NCBI GenBank assembly: GCA_022768325.1
Contig: JALEMI010000053.1
Location: 62,001-126,000, forward strand
Direction of reading: 5' to 3'
Source of the DNA: Bacteroidales bacterium
Lineage (GTDB): Bacteria; Bacteroidota; Bacteroidia; Bacteroidales; Marinilabiliaceae
Length of the DNA: 64,000 nucleotides
In this document: piece after piece, positions 18,820-27,247 of the stretch
Position numbering within the stretch: the stretch's first letter is position 1
Layout: the number at the start of each line of letters is the position of its first letter
Program-made: the position numbers and the translations under genes
Notes under the pieces: generated by a model
What the model saw: only the letters and a program-made list of their open reading frames with translations
Database searches by the model: none
Told to the model about the DNA's origin: nothing

Positions 18820-19554
18820 TTAATCGCTCTTCAACAACCTCTCCAACCGCCTTGCCATAGGCACGAAGAGCCAATAGCTCACCAGACCCGCCACTAAGGA
18901 CGTAGCCAAAACCGTCGCCATCTCTATCGCCACGTCTATCATATTGTGGCTGAGCCTGATGCCGACCCACTTAGCCCCCTGCGCCACGAGAGAGCGCAAT
19001 GCCACCCTAAAGACGCGAGAACCATAACTTAGCCCCATCCGGACGCCCTTCCCCACAGCCCGCTTGGCATAGCCAAAGAGTTTCTCGGTATTGGTCACCC
19101 CCTCCATTTTCGACGACACCACCGACAGGCTCATGTAGTCAAAATCCGAATCGACACGCCCATACAGAATCTTCAACTCTTGGGCCAACAGGAACACTTG
19201 ACGCTGGAAAAACACAATATCCACAACCATCAACGGCCAGATGACCCAGTTTTGCGGCAGTGTACACAAGAAGGTCATCAAAGCCGACAGCCCCGCACGC
19301 AGCCTTATCCGCCTCGTCACGAAACGGGCGAATACCTCCTTATCGGCCACGCTCTGAAAACCTTCCTTTAGCCCTCGCTCAAACTCCTCATCGGTCAGAC
19401 GTAACTGCCTGGCGATGCGTTGTTTACCTATTGAGCGCGTCTCGCCATAGTACGTACGCATCCACCTGATATGCAACGCCAGCATCATCAAATGGTCATA
19501 GACACGGAGGCCCCAGTTTACAAGCTGCCTAAATTTCTCCTCAATTTTTAACAT
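18820..19554 (-). CDS. Membrane-associated protein, EcsC-like
   Basis: 244 residues. ATG 19554 is chosen because a canonical promoter lies directly upstream; the longer frame would begin inside the neighbour. The N-terminal half is basic and amphipathic. A hydrophobic pair (LSALMTFLCTLPQNWVIWPLMVVDIVFF, residues about 88-115) is followed by QRQVFLLAQELKILYG, which resembles EcsC-family proteins. The C terminus has another hydrophobic segment (VLATSLVAGLVSYWLFVPM). Function unknown; the EcsC assignment is tentative. Confidence 0.6.
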   Translation of the reverse strand: MLKIEEKFRQLVNWGLRVYDHLMMLALHIRWMRTYYGETRSIGKQRIARQLRLTDEEFERGLKEGFQSVADKEVFARFVTRRIRLRAGLSALMTFLCTLPQNWVIWPLMVVDIVFFQRQVFLLAQELKILYGRVDSDFDYMSLSVVSSKMEGVTNTEKLFGYAKRAVGKGVRMGLSYGSRVFRVALRSLVAQGAKWVGIRLSHNMIDVAIEMATVLATSLVAGLVSYWLFVPMARRLERLLKSD

Positions 19555-19561
19555 TACGAGA

Positions 19562-19569
19562 CAAATATA
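19562..19569 (-). promoter_or_regulatory. Promoter of the EcsC-like gene overlapping a terminator
   Basis: The minus strand reads TATATTTG, an exact -7 box, 7 nt before ATG 19554. A TTGG about 17 nt further upstream can act as -33 element and lies inside the hairpin 19580-19618. Confidence 0.55.
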
Positions 19570-19579
19570 TAAAATAGGC

Positions 19580-19618
19580 AAAAACGCCAATTCCGCTCTG
19601 CGCAGAATTGGCGTTTTT
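19580..19618. terminator. Bidirectional terminator after the GH26 gene
   Basis: AAAAACGCCAATTC and GAATTGGCGTTTTT are perfect inverted arms around an 11-nt loop, with T-runs in both directions. It lies 26 nt past the stop of the minus-strand GH26 gene, and its distal arm overlaps the -33 region of the next gene. Confidence 0.85.
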
Positions 19619-19643
19619 ATTGGCTTTGAAGTAATGCGGAACT

Positions 19644-20681
19644 CTACCTCACGTCGCCTCGCCAAAGGACAACGTCCGTAGTGTCGGCACTTGCCCACCA
19701 CGACGCGTCGGCCCACTCGTGCCCCACAAGCGTCTTAGTGTTATACTGATACCACGGCATGAACCATGCCCAGCGGGCGCCAGCCTCCCATTGCGCGGCA
19801 ATCGTGGCCACGTCTCCACATTCGCTGAGTACCAACGTCTTGCTCGGGAACGCCTTGCGAATGGCCTCGTACTCCGTGAAGCACTGCTCCGCCGTCTTAT
19901 GGTATGAGTCGCGCCCAATCAGGTCTACATATTCGTCGCCAGGATACCAAGCTATGTCCGAAGCCAGGGAGTCGCCGTGGAGACCCGTCTCGGTGGTCCA
20001 TACCCAAACGAGGTTGTTAAGCCCCTCGGCGCGGAAATAGTCGTGCATATACCGCCAGAGGGCGACGTAGGCCTCCGCCCCGCTGTTGCCCCACCAGAAC
20101 CACGGCTCGCCACCAATGACGGTATTGCCAGCCGCCTCATGCAGAGGTCGCCATATTACGGGGATTCCCGCATCGCGGAACTGCCCAAGACGTGCGGCAA
20201 CAAGAGCCATGTCGTGGCGCATGACGCCATTCTCCCACGTCCCCTCTTTCAACATATTGGCGACGCGAAACTCCGTATCGGGGCGGAATGTGATGGACGT
20301 GGAGTCGGCAGCCTTCGGCACAAACCAGTGCCAACATATCGAGACGAGGCCGCCCTCGTCGCTCCATTTCTTGGCCATCTCGAAATCGTCGTAGGGCCTA
20401 TAGGCGCCCGCCGTCGTGTCGTCGTCGGTGCGGATGTCGATGTAGTCCAAGCCGATTATGGCGGGCCGCTTGCCGAGGGTGTCGAAGACGAGGTCTGCCT
20501 CGGCGGTGTTCCATGCCACGTTGGCCATGGTCGACGAGAGGGTCCGCTTCCCATATATGCTGTCTACGTAGGCCAGGAGGCGGGCTGCCTCTGCCGAGTG
20601 CGTCGGCTGGATGTCGGGGGCTTTCCTCGCGCAGGCGCAGAGGGCAATCGCCGCCACCGACAAGATGCATAATTTCTTCAT
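19644..20681 (-). CDS. GH26 family glycoside hydrolase lipoprotein (beta-mannanase-like)
   Basis: 345 residues. N-terminal lipoprotein signal (MKKLCILSVAAIALCAC) suggests a lipid anchor in the outer membrane or periplasm. The clan GH-A (beta/alpha)8 domain shows the GH26 catalytic pair: acid/base Glu182 in WRPLHEAAG and nucleophile Glu287 in LVLSECGD; WHWFVP is also typical. GH26 enzymes cleave beta-1,4-mannan and related chains. It starts 21 nt after the stop of the class IV aminotransferase gene and ends before a strong terminator. No SusC/D pair is nearby, so it is not in an obvious polysaccharide utilisation locus. Confidence 0.88.
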   Translation of the reverse strand: MKKLCILSVAAIALCACARKAPDIQPTHSAEAARLLAYVDSIYGKRTLSSTMANVAWNTAEADLVFDTLGKRPAIIGLDYIDIRTDDDTTAGAYRPYDDFEMAKKWSDEGGLVSICWHWFVPKAADSTSITFRPDTEFRVANMLKEGTWENGVMRHDMALVAARLGQFRDAGIPVIWRPLHEAAGNTVIGGEPWFWWGNSGAEAYVALWRYMHDYFRAEGLNNLVWVWTTETGLHGDSLASDIAWYPGDEYVDLIGRDSYHKTAEQCFTEYEAIRKAFPSKTLVLSECGDVATIAAQWEAGARWAWFMPWYQYNTKTLVGHEWADASWWASADTTDVVLWRGDVR

Positions 20682-20702
20682 AATATTTTCATTTTAAATG
20701 AT

Positions 20703-21569
20703 TTACAATGACGTCATGCGCCTCAACTCTTCGGCAAACTTAATTGACGAGATGCGCATGAAACGTTTATCCGTACCGACGGAGAGGACGGGCTGGAGAC
20801 CAAGGGCCGCATCGCACACAAAACACTCAAGCGCCTCGTAGATGACACTCTGCGGGATTCCCTCCATCTCCTCATACTTCAGGCGAAGTCGCTCCCAAAG
20901 CCCCTTTTCACGAACGTAGTCGCACAGGGCGTCGGGGCGTGTCCCAAGACTTGAACCAACAACGCAGCCGCCTTGCAGCAAGAAGAAGATGTTCCCCACC
21001 GTTGCTCGAGCAATCCTCCCATTGGCCAATTGCAGACACGCGCCGTCAAGCCCCGCCTCTTCGGCACTCCTTTGCGCCAAGGCCTCGATAGACGTCTCAG
21101 ACCATGCCCCCGCATTTCCGCCCACAATGCCATACTCCGACGGCGGCGCAAGACGCAACGCCTTACGCGGGTCGCAATCAAACAACGCCCTCGACATTCG
21201 GCTCTGAAAAAGGGCATGACGCAGAGCCGTCCCGCACGACTTCTGCTCTTGCCAAATGACAATGTGAATTAATGAGTTGGCGGGATAACGGTTTCGCGTA
21301 GCAAGAAGCCAAATCTCCTGACGCAACGCCTCGGACGTTGTGAACTCAATCGCGTTCACGCCAATCCGCGGAAGCTCCGCCATCAGCAGCCGCCAATGGT
21401 AAGGCCAAAGCGTCAGGTATGGCTCGCCCGCCCTCAATGCCACGACATGACGAATGGCGATGGCGGAATAGACCGACGAGCGGATGCCCCAAACGGCATC
21501 TGCCGCCTTGAGATATTCGCCGCCTTGATAATACTTGTCGCACCAAGCGTCGGGCGGCAAGTCAATCAT
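20703..21569 (-). CDS. Class IV (fold type IV PLP) aminotransferase-like protein
   Basis: 288 residues. The pattern fits branched-chain aminotransferase / aminodeoxychorismate lyase relatives: GEPYLTLWPYHWRLLMAELPRIG resembles the substrate-side arm, and GNIFFLLQGGCVVGSSLGTRPDALCDYV followed by YEALECFVCDAALGLQPV resembles the PLP phosphate-binding half. The lysine is probably the one in RKALRLAPP, in a motif less conserved than usual, so activity is uncertain. ATG 21569 is used rather than the in-frame TTG at 21584. fabD upstream is separated by a terminator. Confidence 0.65.
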   Translation of the reverse strand: MIDLPPDAWCDKYYQGGEYLKAADAVWGIRSSVYSAIAIRHVVALRAGEPYLTLWPYHWRLLMAELPRIGVNAIEFTTSEALRQEIWLLATRNRYPANSLIHIVIWQEQKSCGTALRHALFQSRMSRALFDCDPRKALRLAPPSEYGIVGGNAGAWSETSIEALAQRSAEEAGLDGACLQLANGRIARATVGNIFFLLQGGCVVGSSLGTRPDALCDYVREKGLWERLRLKYEEMEGIPQSVIYEALECFVCDAALGLQPVLSVGTDKRFMRISSIKFAEELRRMTSL

Positions 21570-21610
21570 TGAGAGCAGGTCCAAAGTCGTAATTCTTAAT
21601 GTATTGAAAA

Positions 21611-21647
21611 AGAGGGAGACGCGTGACGCCCACGCAGCCTCCCTCTC
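21611..21647 (-). terminator. Terminator of fabD
   Basis: AGAGGGAG and CTCCCTCT arms enclose a GC-rich inner loop. On the minus strand the stem is followed by TTTTTC. About 50 nt after the fabD stop. Confidence 0.75.
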
Positions 21648-21696
21648 TCATCGCGTCACGACACGCCATTACGGGGTCGCGACACAGATGCGTATC

Positions 21697-22593
21697 TTAT
21701 TGCTGGATGTCAGCAAGCGATGCGACACCCGAGGCCGCTACGGAGCGGTCGGTCTTGCGGACAAGTCCCTGAAGCACTTTGCCTGGGCCAACCTCTACGA
21801 ACTCTTGCGCACCGGCGGCAATCATGTTCTGGAGGGTCTGCGTCCAGCGGACGGACGAGGTGAGCTGAGCCACGAGATTCTTCTTGATGGTGACGGGGTC
21901 AGTCTCTGCGCTTGCCGTAACGTTTTGGTATACAGGGCATACGGGTGCGCTGAATGCTGTCTCTTCAATAGCCTTGGCGAGTTCCGCACGGGCTGGCTCC
22001 ATGAAAGGCGAGTGGAACGCGCCACTCACGGCGAGCTTAAGAGCCCTCTTGGCACCCTTCTCAGTCAGGGCGGCACAAGCGGCATCGATGCCCTCGACAG
22101 AGCCAGAAATCACGAGCTGACCCGGGCAGTTGTAGTTGGCGGGAACAACACCGTCGATGCTTGCGCAAACCTCCTCAACAGTGGCGTCGTCAAGACCAAC
22201 AATGGCGGCCATGGTAGAGGGGGCAGCCTCACAAGCCTTCTGCATTGCAAGAGCGCGTTGCGAAACGAGGCGCACACCGTCGGCAAAAGTCATGGCACCA
22301 GCCGCCACGAGGGCAGAGAACTCGCCAAGCGAGTGGCCAGCCACCATGTCGGGCTTGAAGCCCTCGCCAAGCACCTTGGCCAAGATGACGGAGTGGAGGA
22401 AAATGGCAGGCTGCGTCACCTTTGTCTGGCGCAACTCCTCGTCGGTGCCTGCAAACATGATGTCGGTAATCTTGAAACCGAGGATTGCGTCCGCCTCGTC
22501 GAAGAGGGCTTTTGCCTCGGCATTGTTCTCATAGAGGTCCTTGCCCATGCCCGAAAATTGCGAGCCTTGGCCTGGAAAAACGTATGCTTTCAT
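21697..22593 (-). CDS. fabD: Malonyl-CoA:ACP transacylase
   Basis: Loads malonyl units onto acyl carrier protein for fatty acid synthesis. 298 residues. The oxyanion segment FPGQGSQFSGMG is at the N terminus, the nucleophile Ser88 in GHSLGE, and the catalytic His194 in SGAFHSPFM. A TATCTTTG box on the minus strand at 22628-22635 sits 35 nt upstream of the start. It stands alone here; fabG is 21 kb away, so the fab genes are not clustered in this genome. Confidence 0.96.
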   Translation of the reverse strand: MKAYVFPGQGSQFSGMGKDLYENNAEAKALFDEADAILGFKITDIMFAGTDEELRQTKVTQPAIFLHSVILAKVLGEGFKPDMVAGHSLGEFSALVAAGAMTFADGVRLVSQRALAMQKACEAAPSTMAAIVGLDDATVEEVCASIDGVVPANYNCPGQLVISGSVEGIDAACAALTEKGAKRALKLAVSGAFHSPFMEPARAELAKAIEETAFSAPVCPVYQNVTASAETDPVTIKKNLVAQLTSSVRWTQTLQNMIAAGAQEFVEVGPGKVLQGLVRKTDRSVAASGVASLADIQQ

Positions 22594-22627
22594 TTTTGTT
22601 ACTCTGTTTATTGCGTGTTTCGTCTCG

Positions 22628-22635
22628 CAAAGATA
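22628..22635 (-). promoter_or_regulatory. -7 box of fabD
   Basis: The minus strand reads TATCTTTG, an exact consensus match, 34 nt before the start codon. Confidence 0.55.
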
Positions 22636-22685
22636 TTGAAAATCACGTCGAAAAGGAAGCGAAAGGTACAGCCTGATGACCCGCC

Positions 22686-23606
22686 TTATCGATTTCTGCC
22701 TCGACGGTGCTTGCGGGCCTGCCTTTGGCTGCGGTCTCCACTTTCCGCATTGCGAGCCCTGTCGCCGCCTTTCTTGCCAAAGGGGACGGCATCTGCATTT
22801 GCCGTGCGACGCTCTGCGCGTTTATCGGGCTTACGCGTTTGCGGCGCCGGGGTGTCCATCGTCTCGTCGTCCTCATCAATGCGCTCGCCACCCGCGAGAC
22901 GTACCGACGCGCGGAGCTGACCGTTGCGTCCCGTCTTGACGTTGAGCCGGAACATCTGTTCCCAAAGGGTTGTGAACTCGTCGATAAAGCGGTGGACAAT
23001 GGTGAAGTTGGTCGTGATGACCAGATTCTCCTGATTATGGAGCTTGGCTGTGTACGTCCAATTGTAGCTGCCCGTGAAGGCAATGCGGTTGTCAATGATG
23101 CCAAACTTATTGTGCATGTGGTAACGCGAATTGTCCACCTTAACCTCAATTCCGCACCGCGCCAGCTCCTTAATTTGCGAGCCAGAGTCGCGCATCTTGT
23201 TGTTGTCCGTGATGATGCGGACCTTAACGCCGCGCTCGCTTATCGCCTTGATACAGCCCGACAACACATCGTCGGAGATGGTGAAAACGCACAAGTCCAC
23301 GCTCTTCTTGGCCTGCGAGAGGTAGAACGTGATGTTCTCGGGAATGTCCTGCCCCGGGCTGAAAAGCACCTCGTGGAGGCGGAAGGAGTATTTCTCAATT
23401 TGCTCAAACGTCGTCTCAAGCCACCGTATGGCTCTAAGCCCATCGCCACCTACGCCGAGCCTCTTGGCCTCAGTAAAGAGGCGGCTCTTAAGCTCGCCAC
23501 GTTGCGCACGGTCCAACGAGTTGAGACGCTCAACGATGCCGAGAGGCAGCTCTACGTGCCGCTCAAGGTGGAATATGTCGGTAAAATATTCAATAATGTC
23601 CTCCAT
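22686..23606 (-). CDS. Phospholipase D-like nuclease-family protein with basic tail
   Basis: 306 residues. One HKD motif (His165-x-Lys167-x4-Asp172 in HMHNKFGIID, then GSYNWT) defines a single-domain PLD protein of the Nuc/cardiolipin-hydrolase type, which works as a homodimer. Residues 1-75 form a helical N-terminal extension. The last ~50 residues are Arg/Lys-rich low complexity (TRKPDKRAERRTAN...RKHRRGRNR), suggesting nucleic acid binding. ATG 23606 fits better than the longer frame, which adds a non-homologous leader. Substrate (DNA, RNA or lipid) is unknown. Confidence 0.85.
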   Translation of the reverse strand: MEDIIEYFTDIFHLERHVELPLGIVERLNSLDRAQRGELKSRLFTEAKRLGVGGDGLRAIRWLETTFEQIEKYSFRLHEVLFSPGQDIPENITFYLSQAKKSVDLCVFTISDDVLSGCIKAISERGVKVRIITDNNKMRDSGSQIKELARCGIEVKVDNSRYHMHNKFGIIDNRIAFTGSYNWTYTAKLHNQENLVITTNFTIVHRFIDEFTTLWEQMFRLNVKTGRNGQLRASVRLAGGERIDEDDETMDTPAPQTRKPDKRAERRTANADAVPFGKKGGDRARNAESGDRSQRQARKHRRGRNR

Positions 23607-23805
23607 AACTAATTGTTTTTCGCAGAGTTGCTGAGGAAGAAGGCGCATGGCATCAAGCGACACCACGCTTTAACCGACATAAAATTTACTAATAAAAGTT
23701 GAGAGTATGTTGGGGGGCGGAGGGTTTATCGTGGGAATTTGTAAAAATGGAACGATGAGTAGATGTCAAAATCACCAACCGCATCTCATCAGCAAAAAAC
23801 GCCTT

Positions 23806-23844
23806 TTCAAACACCGTTTGAACGCCCTTCAAACACCGTTTGAA
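23806..23844. repeat. Tandem pair of TTCAAACACCGTTTGAA palindromes
   Basis: The 17-nt word TTCAAACACCGTTTGAA occurs twice, at 23806-23822 and 23828-23844. Each is a 7-bp inverted repeat around a 3-nt centre. Related palindromes occur at 9889, 46823 and 57801. Confidence 0.8.
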
Positions 23845-23852
23845 ACGGAAAA

Positions 23853-23888
23853 GCGGGAATCACCCAAAGACAATTGGGCAACTCCCGC
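23853..23888 (-). terminator. Terminator of the GNAT-zinc ribbon gene
   Basis: GCGGGA...TCCCGC outer stem and CCCA...TGGG inner stem, followed on the minus strand by TTTTCC. 25 nt after the stop. Confidence 0.65.
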
Positions 23889-23913
23889 ACTCACAAATTA
23901 ATTGACAGGACTC

Positions 23914-24810
23914 TTATATCGTTCGGAGGTACAGCCTCCATCTTTTCAGGCGAGGGAAGAAATGGTACATCATATCCTTGTACTCCTCTTGCGTCATGGG
24001 ATTGGGGAAGTTCTTGTTGACATCGTCAACGAACTGGGCGCAGAAGTCTATCATCTGCTCCATGGTGACGTCCGACGTGAAATCGCCATTTTGATAACAA
24101 TAGTGGCAATAGTCGTGGTTTACAGAGCCGTCGGCGTTTGTTCCGCAAGTCTCGTCGCTTGTCAACGGCATACCGCAGCTTTGGCAGAAGACGGGGAGCT
24201 GCCCCTCTTGGAAAGCCTTCTTCTTTTGCGGGAACGTGGCCTCGTAGGCATCGAACGCATCGGGATTGTTTTGCGCGACCATGTAGCCCTCGGGCGGGCA
24301 ATACGTCCCCTCGACGCCGTCAAGATAGCCCGGGATAAGCTCCTGCGCAAGGAAATACGGCACCTCGCTCTCCCGCGGCTCCTCGTGATAGTGTATTTTT
24401 AAGGAACTCGCAAGGACGAAACCCGCGTGTTTGTAGAACTCGATGTTGCCCTCCATGCAAAGGACGCCAATGCCCATCTCGCGGGCCTTGTCCAAGGCGT
24501 AGTTGAGGAGCTTCAGACCGTAGCCTTTGCGTTTGTAGTCGGGGTGGATGCTGATGGGGCCAAATGTCCACGCCGGGAGGGTCGTGCCGTCGTCTTTCTG
24601 AATTGCGGCCTTGGAGAACATGACGTGTCCTATTATGCGGTCGTCTTCCTCCATGACGAAGTCCAACTCGGGGATGAAGTCCGGATTTTGGCGATATTGG
24701 TTAAGGACGTAGTGCTCAAGACACCCAGGGCGATAGACATTCCAAAAGGCCTCGCGTGTTAGGTTCTCAACCTCGCGGTAGTCTCTTGGCTCTTCTAACC
24801 TGATTTTCAT
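23914..24810 (-). CDS. GNAT acetyltransferase fused to a zinc-ribbon domain
   Basis: 298 residues. Residues 1-140 are a GNAT domain, with the acetyl-CoA loop in IHPDYKRKGYGLKLLNYAL and the EGNIEFYKHAGF strand typical of YhbS-like members. Residues about 205-298 are a zinc-ribbon of the PF12674 type: FCQSCGMPL, CGTNADGS, HDYCHYCYQNGDF, then TMEQMIDFC. Stand-alone copies of both domains are common in anaerobes; here they share one chain. The substrate is unknown. Monocistronic, minus strand, with its own terminator. Confidence 0.88.
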   Translation of the reverse strand: MKIRLEEPRDYREVENLTREAFWNVYRPGCLEHYVLNQYRQNPDFIPELDFVMEEDDRIIGHVMFSKAAIQKDDGTTLPAWTFGPISIHPDYKRKGYGLKLLNYALDKAREMGIGVLCMEGNIEFYKHAGFVLASSLKIHYHEEPRESEVPYFLAQELIPGYLDGVEGTYCPPEGYMVAQNNPDAFDAYEATFPQKKKAFQEGQLPVFCQSCGMPLTSDETCGTNADGSVNHDYCHYCYQNGDFTSDVTMEQMIDFCAQFVDDVNKNFPNPMTQEEYKDMMYHFFPRLKRWRLYLRTI

Positions 24811-24917
24811 AATATTATGGTGTTTAACTGTTATGGGATACGGTGCAAAATTATGCCATTAGGAGCTTGTGCGCTTTAATGTGAGGGAATTGTTTCGCAT
24901 AAGGCCAGTACATTGTA

Positions 24918-24925
24918 TATATTCG
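24918..24925 (+). promoter_or_regulatory. -7-like box before the coiled-coil membrane protein gene
   Basis: TATATTCG, one mismatch to consensus, about 70 nt before the start. Confidence 0.3.
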
Positions 24926-24995
24926 GGTCTTCTCATCGATTTTTTAATAGAAATGGGTAAATTAGGCGACGTAACACATAAACCTCAATAAAACT

Positions 24996-25424
24996 ATGAG
25001 CACGAATTACGATGTATCACCCTCATCAGTCATCAAAGTCGTACTGTGGGGTGTTGGTCTCTTGGCAGTATTCATTGTAGGATTGGCAATCGTCATCCCA
25101 TGGTACAACGTCTGGAGCCAAGAGATGGAGGGCAAGGCCGAGTTCGCCAAAGCCGAGCAGAACCGCAGAATCAAAATCGAGGAGGCTAAAGCCAACCTGG
25201 AGGCCGAGAAGCTCAACGCGCAAGCCGAGGTGGAGCGAGCCAAGGGCGCAGCCGAGGCCATCAGAATCGAAAACGGCAGCATCACGCCCACCTACATCCA
25301 ATACCTTTGGGTACGTCAGCAGACAAACCTGAACGGCAAGACCGTCATCTACATCCCGACGGAGACAAACCTGCCAATACTCGAAGCAACAAGAGCGACA
25401 CTGGAAAAAGGAGAGGCGCAATAA
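24996..25424 (+). CDS. Small membrane-anchored coiled-coil protein
   Basis: 142 residues. A single transmembrane helix (residues about 13-35, VVLWGVGLLAVFIVGLAIVIPWY) is followed by a charged, alanine-rich helix (about 42-90) that should form a coiled coil, and a short C-terminal domain. The helix composition recalls the C-terminal half of SPFH/prohibitin proteins, but the SPFH domain is absent. Function unknown. It ends at a bidirectional terminator shared with the convergent phosphoesterase gene. Confidence 0.7.
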   Translation: MSTNYDVSPSSVIKVVLWGVGLLAVFIVGLAIVIPWYNVWSQEMEGKAEFAKAEQNRRIKIEEAKANLEAEKLNAQAEVERAKGAAEAIRIENGSITPTYIQYLWVRQQTNLNGKTVIYIPTETNLPILEATRATLEKGEAQ

Positions 25425-25453
25425 CGCCAACACTCCAACAACATACACCAAAC

Positions 25454-25496
25454 AAAAACGGCACTCGCGGACCATGACGACGCAAGTGCCGTTTTC
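25454..25496. terminator. Bidirectional terminator between convergent genes
   Basis: AAAAACGGCACTCGCG and CGCAAGTGCCGTTTT form a long stem with one mismatch and T-runs on both strands. Confidence 0.85.
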
Positions 25497-25503
25497 TCAT
25501 ATC

Positions 25504-26061
25504 TCAGCCGCCAACCTCCCAAATCTCCATATCGCGCACCTCCGTGCCGTCGATAACGAAGCGCAAGGCCGTCCGCACGCCGTGAATGCCATAGTGTCCA
25601 CACGCCCCGGGGTTCACATGGAGGCAGTCGTACCGCTTGTCATATATCACGCGCAGAATGTGGCTATGCCCCGCCACCATCAGTCGAGGCGGACATCGGC
25701 GCATCTCGGCCGCCACCTTGGCAGCATATCGCCCGGGATAGCCGCCAATATGCGTCATCAGGACACTGACACCCTCAACGCTGAAACGCAATATCCCCAG
25801 CTTTGCCTCCTCCGCCTCGTCGTCTTTCGCGCCATCGGCATTGAAGACGAAACGGGGGCGAGGGTCCACAGCCATGCGGATGTCATGCCCATCGGCATTT
25901 CCCCATACGGCACGCGTAGGCTTATAGCGGCGCAGCTGCTCCAAGACATCCATGGAGCCGATGTCGCCCGCATGCCAAATCTCGTCCACGTCTGATAAAA
26001 ACTCCAACACCCGCGGGTCGAGATAGCCGTGCGTGTCGGATATTAAGCCTATCCGAGTCAT
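25504..26061 (-). CDS. YfcE/MJ0936-type metallophosphoesterase
   Basis: 185 residues. The five metal-binding blocks of calcineurin-like phosphoesterases are present: ISDTHG, HAGDIGS, WGNADG, MTHIGG and AGHSH. Such enzymes hydrolyse phosphodiesters with two metal ions; the substrate is unresolved. An internal segment (PRFVFNADGAKDDEAEEA) is slightly longer than in minimal homologues. Convergent with the membrane protein gene, divergent from lemA. Confidence 0.9.
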   Translation of the reverse strand: MTRIGLISDTHGYLDPRVLEFLSDVDEIWHAGDIGSMDVLEQLRRYKPTRAVWGNADGHDIRMAVDPRPRFVFNADGAKDDEAEEAKLGILRFSVEGVSVLMTHIGGYPGRYAAKVAAEMRRCPPRLMVAGHSHILRVIYDKRYDCLHVNPGACGHYGIHGVRTALRFVIDGTEVRDMEIWEVGG

Positions 26062-26201
26062 CGTTTCAACACCTATTATATATGACCGCCGAAGATAGCC
26101 ATTTTCCGCCCCACGCCTCTTGCTTTTTGCACATATTGTAATTACCTTTAAGCAATTTAAAACTAATCCCTAACAAGCAAGAACTTCAAAAACCATTGAA
26201 A

Positions 26202-26780
26202 ATGAAATCTTTTAAAATGCTACTCGTCGCCGCACTCGGCGCACTCTCTCTCTCCAGCTGCGGCTACAACGACATGGTCTCAAAGCAGGAAAACGTCGAA
26301 GCCCAATGGGGACAAGTTGAGAACGTCTACCAACGCCGCGCCGACCTCATCCCCAACATAGTATCCACCGTCAAGGGCTACGCCGAGCACGAGAGCTCCA
26401 CACTGACAGCCGTAATCGACGCCCGCTCTAAAGCCACGTCCATCAACATCGACGCCTCGAACCTCAACGAGCAGACCCTCGCACAGTTCCAGAAGGCGCA
26501 GAGCGAACTCAGCGGCGCACTGAGCCGCCTCATGGCCGTTAAAGAGGCTTACCCCGACCTCAAAGCCAACGAGAACTTCCTCAACCTCCAGAACCAACTC
26601 GAACAGACCGAGAACGGCATAACGGCCGAGCGCAACAAGTTCAACGAGGTGGCCAGGGACTACAACACCTACATCCGCAAATTCCCCAACAACATCATTG
26701 CCAGCATCTTCAGCTTCGAGACCAAACCCTACTTCAAGGCCGAAGAAGGCAGCGAGAAAGCCCCTAAGGTTCAGTTCTAA
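26202..26780 (+). CDS. lemA: LemA family lipoprotein
   Basis: 192 residues. Lipobox LSSC near residue 20, then the LemA core: EAQWGQVENVYQRRADLIPNIVSTVKGYAEHE and long antiparallel helices. LemA proteins are conserved and often encoded with TPM-domain proteins, as here: the first TPM gene starts 5 nt after the stop. The start is ATG 26202, not the in-frame TTG two codons earlier. A TACCTTTA box lies at about 26148. Molecular role remains unclear in the family. Confidence 0.92.
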   Translation: MKSFKMLLVAALGALSLSSCGYNDMVSKQENVEAQWGQVENVYQRRADLIPNIVSTVKGYAEHESSTLTAVIDARSKATSINIDASNLNEQTLAQFQKAQSELSGALSRLMAVKEAYPDLKANENFLNLQNQLEQTENGITAERNKFNEVARDYNTYIRKFPNNIIASIFSFETKPYFKAEEGSEKAPKVQF

Positions 26781-26785
26781 GCCAC

Positions 26786-27220
26786 ATGTCCGACAAGATA
26801 TTCGACAAGGCCGCATGCAAGAAAATTGCCGAGGCCATAGCCGAGGCCGAGTCTGAGACAAGTGGCGAAATCCACGTCCACGTCTCGCGCCGATGCAAGG
26901 AGAATGTCCTCGACTCGGCAGTTGACGCGTTCAACACCCTCGGGATGCAGAACACCAAGCTGCGCAACGGGGTGCTATTCTTCTTCGCGACAAAGGACCG
27001 ACGCTTTGCCGTGATTGGCGACAAGGGGATAAACGACATCGTTGGGCAAAGCTTCTGGGACGACATCGTGGCCGAGATAAGCAACGCCTTTGCGGGCGGT
27101 CAGCCCATCGACGGGATTTGCCGCGCCATACGCCTCTGCGGCGACAAGCTGCGCGAGTACTTCCCCCACCAGGCAGACGACACCAACGAGCTGTCCGACG
27201 AGGTCTCCTTCGCCAAATAG
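26786..27220 (+). CDS. TPM-domain protein, cytoplasmic form
   Basis: 144 residues, almost entirely one TPM (TLP18.3/Psb32/MOLO-1) domain: AEAESETSGEIHVHVS at the start and GVLFFFATKDRRFAVIGDKGIN in the core. There is no signal peptide or membrane helix, unlike the next gene. It sits between lemA (5 nt) and the membrane TPM gene (27 nt), a LemA-TPM-TPM order recurrent in Bacteroidetes. Plant TPM proteins have been linked to acid phosphatase activity; bacterial function is unknown. Confidence 0.88.
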   Translation: MSDKIFDKAACKKIAEAIAEAESETSGEIHVHVSRRCKENVLDSAVDAFNTLGMQNTKLRNGVLFFFATKDRRFAVIGDKGINDIVGQSFWDDIVAEISNAFAGGQPIDGICRAIRLCGDKLREYFPHQADDTNELSDEVSFAK

Positions 27221-27247
27221 TGCCCAATTTCCCCACAACACATTAAG

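Noticed and set aside
23806-23844. CRISPR array at the tandem TTCAAACACCGTTTGAA words
   Set aside because: Only two 17-nt units separated by 5 nt; no spacers and no cas genes.
23707-23901. 64-codon plus-strand frame between the PLD and GNAT genes
   Set aside because: It consists largely of palindromic repeat and terminator sequence.
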